A DNA stretch of 64,000 nt from the NCBI GenBank assembly GCA_021443545.1, contig JABUTU010000010.1, positions 1 through 64,000 of the forward strand, read 5' to 3'. The stretch's first letter is position 1, and each line of letters opens with the position of its first letter. Of this stretch, positions 9,001 through 15,751 are shown one piece after another. This DNA comes from Marinilabiliaceae bacterium. GTDB lineage: Bacteria; Bacteroidota; Bacteroidia; Bacteroidales; Marinilabiliaceae. Position numbers and translations under genes: made by a program. The notes below the pieces were generated by a model. The model saw only the letters and a list, made by a program, of their open reading frames with translations, searched no databases and was not told the DNA's origin.

Positions 9001-11752
9001 CTATTGCATAGACTTTGAAATAGTACAACTGACAAGGGGTCAGCCCTGTGACGGTATATGAACCTCCATTCTTGCCGCTTACTTCTCCTTTATAGACATA
9101 ATTACCAACAGCATTTTTGATATCTATCTCATAACCATCGATGTTATCTATACCACTGTTAGTGTTCTGCACTGATATAGTGATTTCTGTTTCGCTCTTA
9201 GCTGATGCTGAAGCTGAGAAATCGGCATCTGTCGTAGCTGTTGTCGACTGAGCGACGCCCTTCTCCAAAGAAGAAGAACCGACAGGACGCACCTGCACAG
9301 TATAGTCGGTAACCATCTGCAGACTACCGATTGTCACTGATGTAGTATTAACATTTGTAGATGCGCTTTTCCATGTTGTACCGCCATCAATTGAGTATTC
9401 ATAACCTACGACACCCGTTGTCGAGGTTGGCTTGTTCCACTCGACCTTAATAGAATTAGCGTTCTCTTCGGTCACTCTGAGATTTGAGACCTGAGCATTG
9501 AAGAGATTTGTAGTGAAATTCGACGACTTAGCCGAGATAGCTTCAAAACCAGCCGTTGCGATAGGAGTCACCTTAACGTAGTATGTTCCTCCAGGTGTAA
9601 GTCCCGTCACGTTGTAGCTTGTCTGACTCTTACCATTAACAGTCTCGGTCTTAATCAGAGCGTCATCCTCGTCATATATCTCGACATTGTAGCCCGTGAC
9701 ATTGCTACTTGTATGGGCGCTCCATGTCACTGTAGCTTTCGAGAATTCAATATTGCTTATAGTAAGGTTCGATACTGGGGTAACTTTTGTCTTGACCGAT
9801 ACGATATTACTTGAAGTACAATCGTGATTTTTCGAATCGACAGGTGTTATCTGAAACTTATACTCCGTTGCAGAGGAGAGACCTGTTATGGTAGTCTGCG
9901 TCTCGTCGGGGTCATTTATTGTAACGCTCTTAGCAGAGATTTCATTACCAGTGGCATCGAAAACCTTTATTTTGTAACCGCCTAAGTTATCTACCACATC
10001 TTCTGAAGCAGCATTCCATGATAGATTGGCCTCTGTTGCATTCAGATTAGAGGCTGCACCCGTCAATGTGGTCGAATAATCATGAATATTGAGAGGATCA
10101 GCAGCCACTTCATTCGACTTACCAGCTGCCACATCTACCCTATTGCCCTCAGAATTGTAGAGAACTGGTTTCACGAAGGCTGTGTGCGACGATGAGCAAT
10201 CCAATCCTGTGAGTGAATATTGTTTAGTTGCTGTCGTGGCAACATATTCACCATCAACATACACATCAAACTTCACACCATTCGACTCCTGACAATCCCA
10301 AGCGAGATTAACACTTGAGTATGTCTTGCTGGTGACACGCAGGTTACTACACTGCTTATCACCCATTGGTCCTGCACAACAGAGGATATTAGACCAAGCG
10401 ACAGACTCATTACCGAGCCCTGAAATACGAGGTCTAATCTTAACATAATAAATCATCTCTGACTTAATCTTTCCGTCGTAGAATAGGTGCAGAGTATCTG
10501 CATTAGAGCCATACGAAGCCAGAGTATTCTTTGCATTAGATTCCTGTGAATCCCAAGCATTATCAATGGCAGAGTTCTCGTCGGCCAAGTGAATTTCATA
10601 ACTTGTTATAGTCTGACCGGTTTGGTTTAGGAGCGGTTTGTTAATGACTATAGTGATATAGTTACCAGTCTGATTATGGTTTTCACCCTCCACATTACTT
10701 GAACCGCTATGGAGATATTCGATAGTCGGTGTTATCTTCCCTGGATCGAACTCACGATATGCTGCCTTGTGAGCGCTCTCCTTTATTTCGCCATTATCGT
10801 TGTACAATACAACCAAGGCGAATGTCGTTCTGTAGCTCGAATGCAAGTTAGAGAGAGTATATGTCGTTGTATTGGCATCAAACTGAGCGATCTGAGTCCA
10901 CTGACTGCTCTCATTCCTCATCTTTTCAACCCACCCCTGGGCATCAGGAGTATACGATGATTGGTCTTCGCGCTTATAGAGACGATAGCCCACGACACAA
11001 TCCTCTGATATCTTCAACCAGTCTAATATACATGAATTTATTCCAGTTGCTCTGACACTAAGAGGGTCGGCATGAAGATTACTACAGTCGACAGGCAAAG
11101 TTGTAGCCTGAGTGATTGCTTCGATACCATCGTCCTCGAGCATAGAGACGTACGGAGATATTCTAACGTAATAGGTGGTATTAGATGAGAGCGCAGATAA
11201 TGAATAGGAGAAATATGAGTCATACTCTCCTTTCGTAACTTTCGCTATACTTACCAGTTTATCCGGATTAAGGTCATTTGCAGCATCCCCTGAATATGCC
11301 TCAATATAGAAGCCCTTGACGCGTCTATTCAGTTCTTGTTGATTATAATCAATATTCCAGTTCCATGATACTGTGAAACTATTATTCTTTGGATTACTTG
11401 TGCTGACATTAGTAATCGAGAAACCTGAAGGTTTTCCGAATTTTGTCGTTGCCGTAGCCGTTCCTGCAACAACTGTCTCCGTTGCCGTGGCTTTCTTATT
11501 TGGCAAGACGGTGACACTATACTCCGTTGCACGTTGCAATCCTGTTGCCGTGTACGTTGTTCCTCCAACGGTATACGACTGACTGTTTATCGTCACGGTG
11601 TAATTGTCAACAATCGAACCAAGATCAGTCCATGAGAATGTTAAAGAATTGTCCGTAGCACCTGTTGCGGTGACTTCGGGTGTAATGGTCTGTGCCTGTA
11701 TCACCACAGACCAGTAGAAAAGAATTGCTAAAAATAGCGACAGTTTATTCAT
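95..11752 (-). CDS. Giant secreted fibronectin type III / MBG-like repeat protein with C-terminal T9SS-type sorting domain
   Basis: Uninterrupted ORF of ~3885 aa. The likely start is the internal Met at 11752 (MNKLSLFLAILFYWSVVIQAQ, signal peptide). Dozens of FN3-like repeats (e.g. 'GLTPGTNYTAKVTPVSSDG', 'TYYVKVTP'), MBG-like 'YGQ.L.DI' modules and six C-terminal 'GDRLGDIELPDGFEWKNP' repeats. The end ('VNPSPVRAGVNFTVNVDG...IFDMNGAIV...GIYIVVVTSGDQKDVVKLLVD') resembles a T9SS type A sorting domain. Confidence 0.9.
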   Translation of the reverse strand: MNKLSLFLAILFYWSVVIQAQTITPEVTATGATDNSLTFSWTDLGSIVDNYTVTINSQSYTVGGTTYTATGLQRATEYSVTVLPNKKATATETVVAGTATATTKFGKPSGFSITNVSTSNPKNNSFTVSWNWNIDYNQQELNRRVKGFYIEAYSGDAANDLNPDKLVSIAKVTKGEYDSYFSYSLSALSSNTTYYVRISPYVSMLEDDGIEAITQATTLPVDCSNLHADPLSVRATGINSCILDWLKISEDCVVGYRLYKREDQSSYTPDAQGWVEKMRNESSQWTQIAQFDANTTTYTLSNLHSSYRTTFALVVLYNDNGEIKESAHKAAYREFDPGKITPTIEYLHSGSSNVEGENHNQTGNYITIVINKPLLNQTGQTITSYEIHLADENSAIDNAWDSQESNAKNTLASYGSNADTLHLFYDGKIKSEMIYYVKIRPRISGLGNESVAWSNILCCAGPMGDKQCSNLRVTSKTYSSVNLAWDCQESNGVKFDVYVDGEYVATTATKQYSLTGLDCSSSHTAFVKPVLYNSEGNRVDVAAGKSNEVAADPLNIHDYSTTLTGAASNLNATEANLSWNAASEDVVDNLGGYKIKVFDATGNEISAKSVTINDPDETQTTITGLSSATEYKFQITPVDSKNHDCTSSNIVSVKTKVTPVSNLTISNIEFSKATVTWSAHTSSNVTGYNVEIYDEDDALIKTETVNGKSQTSYNVTGLTPGGTYYVKVTPIATAGFEAISAKSSNFTTNLFNAQVSNLRVTEENANSIKVEWNKPTSTTGVVGYEYSIDGGTTWKSASTNVNTTSVTIGSLQMVTDYTVQVRPVGSSSLEKGVAQSTTATTDADFSASASAKSETEITISVQNTNSGIDNIDGYEIDIKNAVGNYVYKGEVSGKNGGSYTVTGLTPCQLYYFKVYAIGTNGSKSLVSKDVTATTKVKSGANGTKVTLNSVTATTAKQIDVAWTPINVSSVKGYDVYYCTTSACNCTDKIWVAGADASTKSISVNAGTTYYVKVVVVGTDDERGADSNIKSATTPFNNDIFVTNINVTNIQETTATVGWTAPAKCDGLTGYTIVAKDKSGNTKTFTASATATSYNLTGLKEGTIYTISITPKQGSSSGKESTSSEFSTQMSTSTIDLLTIAPTAFSDAATTIKVQWVIKLNGSVVNYDGIDNYTVQYTKNADKSGVATLNTTTKSAVLTNLDETTTYYIKVIAKNGSSVVKESDWINTTTLLNDGFKVDITVDPQAKTVEICMTNKSGDTNRYSNYKVVLKVKSTGEVVGEDCVSECAQFSGIAPGSSYLVEVVPYGDSSGCSSINHGGTTTEEFHTDLEFDDKITLSVGTVTATTADLSWTVSVAEKNATAIAKYQVYLSTESDFSDVDKSNNIAYSGSTSYSKTISSLSPLTKYYVKVGSVAADNQEGSTSDPVNFTTNISSEVKTGNNADITATGGDKSVKVDWTKCDNDLIDGYYIYYSTTSGNFPEGQKITAAKNATTATITGLTVGTKYYVKVAPYKGTTPGGMSNEKSAVTNIDKSSTFKVNLKSATATGVSKISVEWDKITKEAVTGYKLYYATSEAALATATPIDVKNVASYIVENLSVFTKYYFKVVPYDVRGNLGPDSNVKSATTQINNTVGVTNIQVTPASTSAVISWDAPSPADAIAKYKVTVNGVTKEVTTLTATFDNLKEGTNYTVKIVPVDAYGKEGKEESKAFSTTLGSLKVKNVSATTDYTTADLSFDKLTTSTAVDSYLISYWSKSDKSDIKTVTIGKDESLPKELTGLSYGTTYSITVAPKSGTTVGTATTPITATTKSLSNLKVTGLDVTATGTSTISASWTGVNDNTVSGVTYKVEITDKDGATISGATITMGADGKSATISGLTEGKEYKVKVTPKISIGDGSASSADVTTKLNATTVTGTAVYGQTLADIVKTGWVSGCAWKDASTTKVGNVGTQSIKYIYTAAGGVTEERTATIQVTKATPSYVLPSSLTGVFGKTLADITLPTAANGKFEWINGTQKLTDVGSVQAAVKFIPNDLNNYVSIDNIPVTVNVPVDAAKVDVTATANADGILVSWTKLNTTTIDGYNVYISKSATVADIIATTAKDAGNANQLQISGLDPSTTYYIIVRPYDADGNLGANSDKKAAVTFIDKTIGVSNIQVTPTATTAEVTWDAPANADGITGYEVTVGSETITVTDLSDLKAEFAGLTPGTNYTAKVTPVSSDGTGKDESKSFATKLTGLTTDFTPSTSFYTATVEFTPVTNDAVTDYKVTIKEKGSATVKETQTVTNGPVVFNNLDSDTEYEIALTPIDSDNNTSGQTTTKDVTTKDASQVAVEGLTSQTVSTTEVSVSWTGFTEGAVAADIEGYIIVVKDESNVVISPTPTVTVNEAGKTATISGLVSGKQYIVEVTPKLANDNGKVSSTTAHTSFGDVSVSNITVTEIHSNDAKVSWDLPDNRSQIDKYEVRVIDADNTEVFKSLTANKETETMTVTNLKPGKKYKVFVTPQDAAGLKANAKDKDFETPIKDVVVDLTKVETTPTYNSVYVDFEMPDADAVESYLVEILDENGSTLVPPVSTTVDAATGVTPVELTGLTPNTQYKVRLTPQAGAQDNTSVTKSFSTKNLSDLEVENLKVEATDVDKIHVEWDGISDEDPLIGAVSYKVEIIDPKDNSVVDTKTISDKSADFTGLVEGKKYDVKVTPQITAGDGSSSEETVATLLKPNTLPAFEVTYGQKISDIQPALPARCEWENKDDLVGDAAEEKVFTYIYTAEGGESQVRNANVKVNKAVPTFTVPTTLTGTLGDALSTVVFDDTHFSWVDGSLSLNKTGEMTFKATYTPDAADIKNYEAVEVDVKVTVLLAGAQVVISAAANNAGINVTWDKLSSESVKGYNVYYNVVGSATVEKIDVNDADFCQITSLSPSTTYEIIVRPYDENGAEGSNSNMETVTTFITEDVVVLVTDINVDATENSAVVTWKAPEHSDGITEYIVSVDGVGEVSVKDLSDLKTTFTGLQKGTDYIVRITPVSGTDKGGTTSKAFLTKLGDISVSNVVVTPGYTSTEVRFDRPDDAPTVDSYDVEILDEDGNVVASTNVKTTDKLPVTISPLEDGEKYTAKVTPVDRDGNPGTPTTSDEFETKSFDNLKVVDLDVTPTKTDEVIVEWNGVTDLELPDANITYDIKITDEDGNVIADAVITPIDDNRASISGLVEGKTYNVEVTPTIPEGSGSAETDQVTTLTDVPDVTGLKAVYGDKLKDVLPTLPAGCQWVDEDELVGEVGSHEFDFIYTAPGGATVPCKAVVVVEKATPNPTIPTDITATEGDRLGDIELPDGFEWKNPEIIVEGEGVKNYDVIYTQDPDNYEVLETTIPVDVKKKVDDSTKKDPTYEIPTDIKAQVGDRLGDIELPDGFEWKNPETIIDKAGKNDYEVVFTPEDTDTYKVVETTIPVAVEKGIPTFTAPETLNGAIGQKIGDILLPDGFSWANPDVVISEAGSTVHEVIYTPKDTDNYQVVPGINVTVVASKEYPKFEKPTDITAEPGDRLGDIELPDGFEWKNPDTIVDGDGVKEYEVIYTPEDTDKYAIVETVVDVTIKNTEGEDGKQEPEFETPTDVKGQVGDRLGDIELPDGFKWKNPDTIIDEAGKHDYEVIYTPEDTDKYKVVETVVTVDVAKGIPTVVPPVDIVVNEGDRLGDIELPDGFEWKNPNTIVSGDDNSYPVIFVPEDTDNYESVEVDVTVVVNNVHYDLKYIVLLWEDVLVVDNSDNLFVGYQWYKNGEKIEGANDQFLNQVGGVFGTYEVHVKLADGRDAIIGPKTYGNINSRLKATVNPSPVRAGVNFTVNVDGLTDEELRNAEIVIFDMNGAIVNSLTTVSMSNTMVLPRQGIYIVVVTSGDQKDVVKLLVD
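660..1880 (-). repeat. Six tandem ~70-77 aa coding repeats arranged as a duplicated three-unit block (higher-order period ~654 bp)
   Basis: Equivalent 'cgatatcgcc' positions occur at 721, 931, 1162, 1375, 1585 and 1813. Spacings are 210, 231, 213, 210 and 228 bp; every third unit is offset by 651-654 bp. Confidence 0.85.
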
Positions 11753-11839
11753 ATAGTATATATTGATTCTATTGGGAATTGCAACCATACGCAAGTCAAA
11801 GCCTCATTACGAAAGCAAAGTCATATTGTTACTAAACCA

Positions 11840-11880
11840 TACAAAAAAAAGCGTTGAGGTGTAATCCCAACGCTTTTAGA
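11840..11880 (-). terminator. Intrinsic terminator downstream of the DUF4143 ATPase gene
   Basis: aaaagcgttg (11847-11856) pairs with caacgctttt (11868-11877). On the minus strand it is followed by a T-run. Confidence 0.8.
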
Positions 11881-11899
11881 ATATGCGGAATATCAGTAT

Positions 11900-13192
11900 T
11901 TAGTTTTTTAAGCAACTGACAGGAACCACATAGACACCATCATCTCGTCTGTAAGCAAGTCTTCCTACGGCTGTAAGAATCATCTTAAAGGATGGTGCTT
12001 TCATCTTATCTGTATCAATTGTTGCCTCGAACCTATTAAGTGTGGCAGCGCCATCATCAATGAGCGATTGTCCTCCAAGTTTTATCTCGACCAAACCATA
12101 TCTACCATTCCTCAAATGAATTACAGAATCACATTCCAACCCATTACTATCACGGTAGTGGTAAACGTTACCATCAAGAGCTTCGGCATAAACTCTTAGA
12201 TCACGAACAGCCATTGCTTCAAAAATCAAACCCATGGTGTTGAGGTCTTTAACCAAGTCGGCGGGGCCGACACCTAAGGCAACTGCGGCAATGGAGGGGT
12301 CAACAAAATATCTTGTATCAGCAGTTCTGATGGCTGCTTTGGAACGAAGATTCGGATTCCATGCCTCCATGTCCTCTATGACAAATATCTTTTTCAGAAC
12401 CTCAATGTATGATGATATGGTGTCAACATCCAGAGATTCTGTATCATTCACAGCCATATCAGCTTTTATTCCAGCCAGAGTGACTTGTGTTCCCTGATGA
12501 CGCGCCAACGAACGCATTAATCGTTTTGTGCGAGTTGCATTACGCTTAACACCGTCAACACGAGAAACATCAATTTCTGTTACAGCATTGTAATAAGAAA
12601 ATGCCGTTTCGAGTGCATATTCTTTTTCCAAAGTTGTTGCGATTGGCCATCCACCTCGGCACAGAAGGAAGGCTATCTCCTCCATGTTTAGTGTGGATTC
12701 GCTGAATATAGGTTTACTGGGATTATTGAATAGATCACCCAAACTTATCTCGCCATTACTATCTCCAGATTCCCATAGTGACATTGGACGCATTCTAAGA
12801 GTTGTGATGCGTCCTGTTCCTGTATGGTGTATCTTTTTTTGCTCTTCGTCGTCAAGAGGAACTGCCGAGCCTGTCATTATGAACTGTCCAATACCCTTAC
12901 TATGGTCAACTGCAAAACGAACAGCATCCCAAAGTTGGGGGATGACTTGCCATTCGTCAAGCAGTTTTGGTTTGTCGCCTTCAAGTAGGGCATTGATGTC
13001 CATCTCCGCAAGAATCTGATTCCTGTTGAGATTCATCGGGTCAGAAACATAATTTACGCTCTTTGCCCGTTGTTCAGATGTAGTTGTCTTTCCGCACCAC
13101 TTAGGTCCTTCTACCAAAACGCACCCTGAAGATTTGAGTTTTTTCTCCAGAATAGCATCAGCTATACGTGATTTGTATTTGAACTCAGCCAT
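11900..13192 (-). CDS. ATP-binding protein, AAA ATPase with DUF4143 domain
   Basis: 430 aa; Walker A 'GPKWCGKTTT'; 'FIMTGSAVPL...HTGTGRITTLRMRPMSLWESG' and the C-terminal 'VEIKLGG' region are typical of the AAA_14/DUF4143 family. Confidence 0.9.
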   Translation of the reverse strand: MAEFKYKSRIADAILEKKLKSSGCVLVEGPKWCGKTTTSEQRAKSVNYVSDPMNLNRNQILAEMDINALLEGDKPKLLDEWQVIPQLWDAVRFAVDHSKGIGQFIMTGSAVPLDDEEQKKIHHTGTGRITTLRMRPMSLWESGDSNGEISLGDLFNNPSKPIFSESTLNMEEIAFLLCRGGWPIATTLEKEYALETAFSYYNAVTEIDVSRVDGVKRNATRTKRLMRSLARHQGTQVTLAGIKADMAVNDTESLDVDTISSYIEVLKKIFVIEDMEAWNPNLRSKAAIRTADTRYFVDPSIAAVALGVGPADLVKDLNTMGLIFEAMAVRDLRVYAEALDGNVYHYRDSNGLECDSVIHLRNGRYGLVEIKLGGQSLIDDGAATLNRFEATIDTDKMKAPSFKMILTAVGRLAYRRDDGVYVVPVSCLKN

Positions 13193-13257
13193 TTAACCAA
13201 CTCATTTGTTTGGTGCAAAAGAACTAATAAAACCTTTAACCACAAAGGAAATTTTGA

Positions 13258-13320
13258 TTTTTCCGTCATTTGTGGATTTATTTTCCGTCATTTGTGGATT
13301 ATTTTTCCGTCAAATACAGA
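13258..13320. repeat. Direct repeats with exact 22-bp period (consensus CCGTCATTTGTGGATTA) upstream of the DUF4143 ATPase
   Basis: ccgtcatttgtggattt at 13263, ccgtcatttgtggatta at 13285, degenerate ccgtcaaatacagac at 13307. Confidence 0.8.
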
Positions 13321-13409
13321 CAATTTGTCCCTATGAATATAGATTAAAATTCCGTAGTTTAGAACTACAATTAATTTGACTACGCATCAAAAGAGTATCA
13401 GGTGAAAAA

Positions 13410-14624
13410 TTATTTTGCGAATTTCAGCTTGCCTCGATGGATGTAGAGACCTGTTGAGGGTTTCCGCGTAAGTTTTCGTCCCTGCAGGTCGAAGATTGTT
13501 GCATCATCGTCCTTCATGCAATTAACCTTCGGTGCATGAATTGATGTCAGTGTCTGCGACAAGTCATAGATGAAGACTTTCCCGACTGAATTTTTGCCCT
13601 CATACTTATATTGCAGATAGGAGGTGAACAGATGCTTACCATCGAAAGCCATACACCAAACATTGGAGCATTCTGGGTCACTTAATGTTGCTGTCAGATC
13701 CCAACCGGTCTCACCATTTTTATATACCTCCGTCATATTTGAAGAGTTGGAAGAGACAATCAACACATCGCCAACAATATCAACTGCATTAACCTTCACT
13801 CCAACCAGCATAGACGATGAGCTCCACACGCCATCATCACCCTCCTTTGCAAGGAGCAGCGTAGTCGTTCGATTCCCAAATGCAACAATACCATCACCTA
13901 TTGCAATAGCATCCTTAGCTGCTGCTGGCGCTCCCTCAATATGGAGTCTCTTCTCCCATGACTCGCCGACCTTCTCAAGAACATAATAACCATCGTTCTT
14001 GACTGCCATTCCTATCAGATTGCCACGGATAGCCACAGCAGTGCACACCTTAGCCAGAAATTGCTCAGGAATGTCAACCTCACGCCACCCTGCATCTGAA
14101 ATCTCTAAAAGTTTTGTACCACCACCAGTGTTATTGCTATATGTCACAAGCATATTGTTTCCATCGACGTCAAAGTAGTAATTTGTTGTTCCTGTCTCCA
14201 CATATCTTATCAGATAGTCATTCCCCGACTTCCACTTCCCATCTGCCTTTTTTTCATATATAACAAGAACATTCTCAGTGCTTGATTTAGCGATGACGGC
14301 GAGGTATTTTTCTGAGATCTTAACACCACCGCTCGACCCGAACTGATGAGGATAACCATCTGGAGGAGTCACTTTCTGGAGGAAATCGCCTGAGTCATTG
14401 TATATGTATACGGTAGAGACACCATCATCCACTCCATTTTTGGCATTTCCACATGCAGCGACAGCAAATTGTCCGTTGGCATAATCAATCCCCCAGCCAT
14501 AATTGGATGATGCTACATTTGTCTCCCTTATCGAGTCGACAGGAGTTAAATTGACCTGACCATAAACGACAGATAGCGAACAAAGCCCTAATGCAAGAAA
14601 TACCAAAAATTTCGGCGCATTCAT
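13410..14624 (-). CDS. Secreted protein, probable beta-propeller-like, with T9SS-like C-terminal tail
   Basis: 404 aa; signal peptide 'MNAPKFLVFLALGLCSLSVVYGQ'; C-terminus 'TIFDLQGRKLTRKPSTGLYIHRGKLKFAK' resembles a short sorting domain. Confidence 0.75.
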   Translation of the reverse strand: MNAPKFLVFLALGLCSLSVVYGQVNLTPVDSIRETNVASSNYGWGIDYANGQFAVAACGNAKNGVDDGVSTVYIYNDSGDFLQKVTPPDGYPHQFGSSGGVKISEKYLAVIAKSSTENVLVIYEKKADGKWKSGNDYLIRYVETGTTNYYFDVDGNNMLVTYSNNTGGGTKLLEISDAGWREVDIPEQFLAKVCTAVAIRGNLIGMAVKNDGYYVLEKVGESWEKRLHIEGAPAAAKDAIAIGDGIVAFGNRTTTLLLAKEGDDGVWSSSSMLVGVKVNAVDIVGDVLIVSSNSSNMTEVYKNGETGWDLTATLSDPECSNVWCMAFDGKHLFTSYLQYKYEGKNSVGKVFIYDLSQTLTSIHAPKVNCMKDDDATIFDLQGRKLTRKPSTGLYIHRGKLKFAK

Positions 14625-14650
14625 AATACTAAGTAAGAGTTAGAGAGCCT

Positions 14651-14658
14651 CAAAGTTA
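14651..14658 (-). promoter_or_regulatory. Putative Bacteroidota -7 promoter box TAACTTTG
   Basis: caaagtta on the + strand (TAACTTTG on the minus strand), 27 bp upstream of the ORF starting at 14624. Confidence 0.5.
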
Positions 14659-14694
14659 GTCATTTTTAGAACAATAATAAAATACGAATTAGAG

Positions 14695-15594
14695 TTACAA
14701 ACTACCAAGAACAATAATCGTAATACCCGCCATTATACCAATCAGGCAAAGACCCTTTCGCAACATATTACGCTCTTTGAATATGAAATAGGCCATAAGG
14801 AAAGCGACGATTGCATTTGAGCGTCTGAGAGGTGAGATGAGAGAGATAAGAGCGCCAGGACAAGCTATTGCCCCGTAATAGATGAAATCAGCCAAAATAA
14901 TAATGACACCAATTGCTGGAATTGTTGGTTTCCATACGAATGGCTGTTTCTCACGCTGTGGCCACCATATAATGAATAGCAACGGGATGACGAAGAGAAC
15001 CTGATAGAACGAGTAGTAGCAGAGAATCGCCATACGAGGAATGTTGGCATTGACTACGACATACTTGTCGAAGAGAGCAGAGCACGAACCTATTATGGTC
15101 CCTATCACCACAAACCAAACAGCCCTGTTGCTCTTGAAGTTGATTCCCTCTCGTTTCCCTGCTGTGCTGAAGAGGAAGAAAAAAGCCATCGTCACAACGA
15201 GACCTATCCACTGGATGATATTCGGACGCTCTGCAAAGATTATGAGAGCACCGATGAGTGTCCATATAGGAGCTGTCGCACGTATTGGCGATACAATAGA
15301 CAAGGGCAAATCACGCAATCCGTAATAGACGAAAACCCATGAGCCAAGGACAATAGCAGCCTTTGCGACGAGTAGCATGTGCTGATGAAATGATATTGCC
15401 GGAATGTAGAAGAAAGCATCATCGGGAACCAGTCCCATCTGCGAGAGGACAAGAACTGGGAGCAACATCAGAGAGGATGTCAGAGTCGAACCTAAAAGCA
15501 CTGGAAGTACCGCATTGTCCTTTAGAGAATACTTACGCAAGACATCATAAAATCCCAGACAGAGAGCTGAGAGAAGAGCCAAAACAAACCACAT
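14695..15594 (-). CDS. DMT/EamA-family transporter
   Basis: 299 aa, ~10 hydrophobic segments; 'LPLSIVSPIRATAPIWTLIGALIIFAERP' and 'ISLISPLRRSNAIVAFLMAYFIFKER' are EamA-like repeats. Confidence 0.85.
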   Translation of the reverse strand: MWFVLALLSALCLGFYDVLRKYSLKDNAVLPVLLGSTLTSSLMLLPVLVLSQMGLVPDDAFFYIPAISFHQHMLLVAKAAIVLGSWVFVYYGLRDLPLSIVSPIRATAPIWTLIGALIIFAERPNIIQWIGLVVTMAFFFLFSTAGKREGINFKSNRAVWFVVIGTIIGSCSALFDKYVVVNANIPRMAILCYYSFYQVLFVIPLLFIIWWPQREKQPFVWKPTIPAIGVIIILADFIYYGAIACPGALISLISPLRRSNAIVAFLMAYFIFKERNMLRKGLCLIGIMAGITIIVLGSL

Positions 15595-15640
15595 ACAACG
15601 AATGACGTTTAGAACTTAAGCTATTATCTATTACGAGGCA

Positions 15641-15648
15641 CAAAGTTA
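15641..15648 (-). promoter_or_regulatory. Putative -7 box TAACTTTG upstream of the EamA transporter
   Basis: caaagtta on the + strand, in the purL/transporter divergent region. Confidence 0.45.
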
Positions 15649-15751
15649 CGAATAAGCGATAGAGATTACAAAAAAGTTTCTCGGTTTGCTTTTTTTTTGC
15701 GAAATTTGCGACTTGTTACAGAACTGAAAAAAAATCAGGCAATAAAGATAT

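Noticed and set aside
13258-13320. 22-bp repeats considered as a CRISPR remnant
   Set aside because: Only 2-3 copies and contiguous repeats with no unique spacers; better explained as protein-binding sites.
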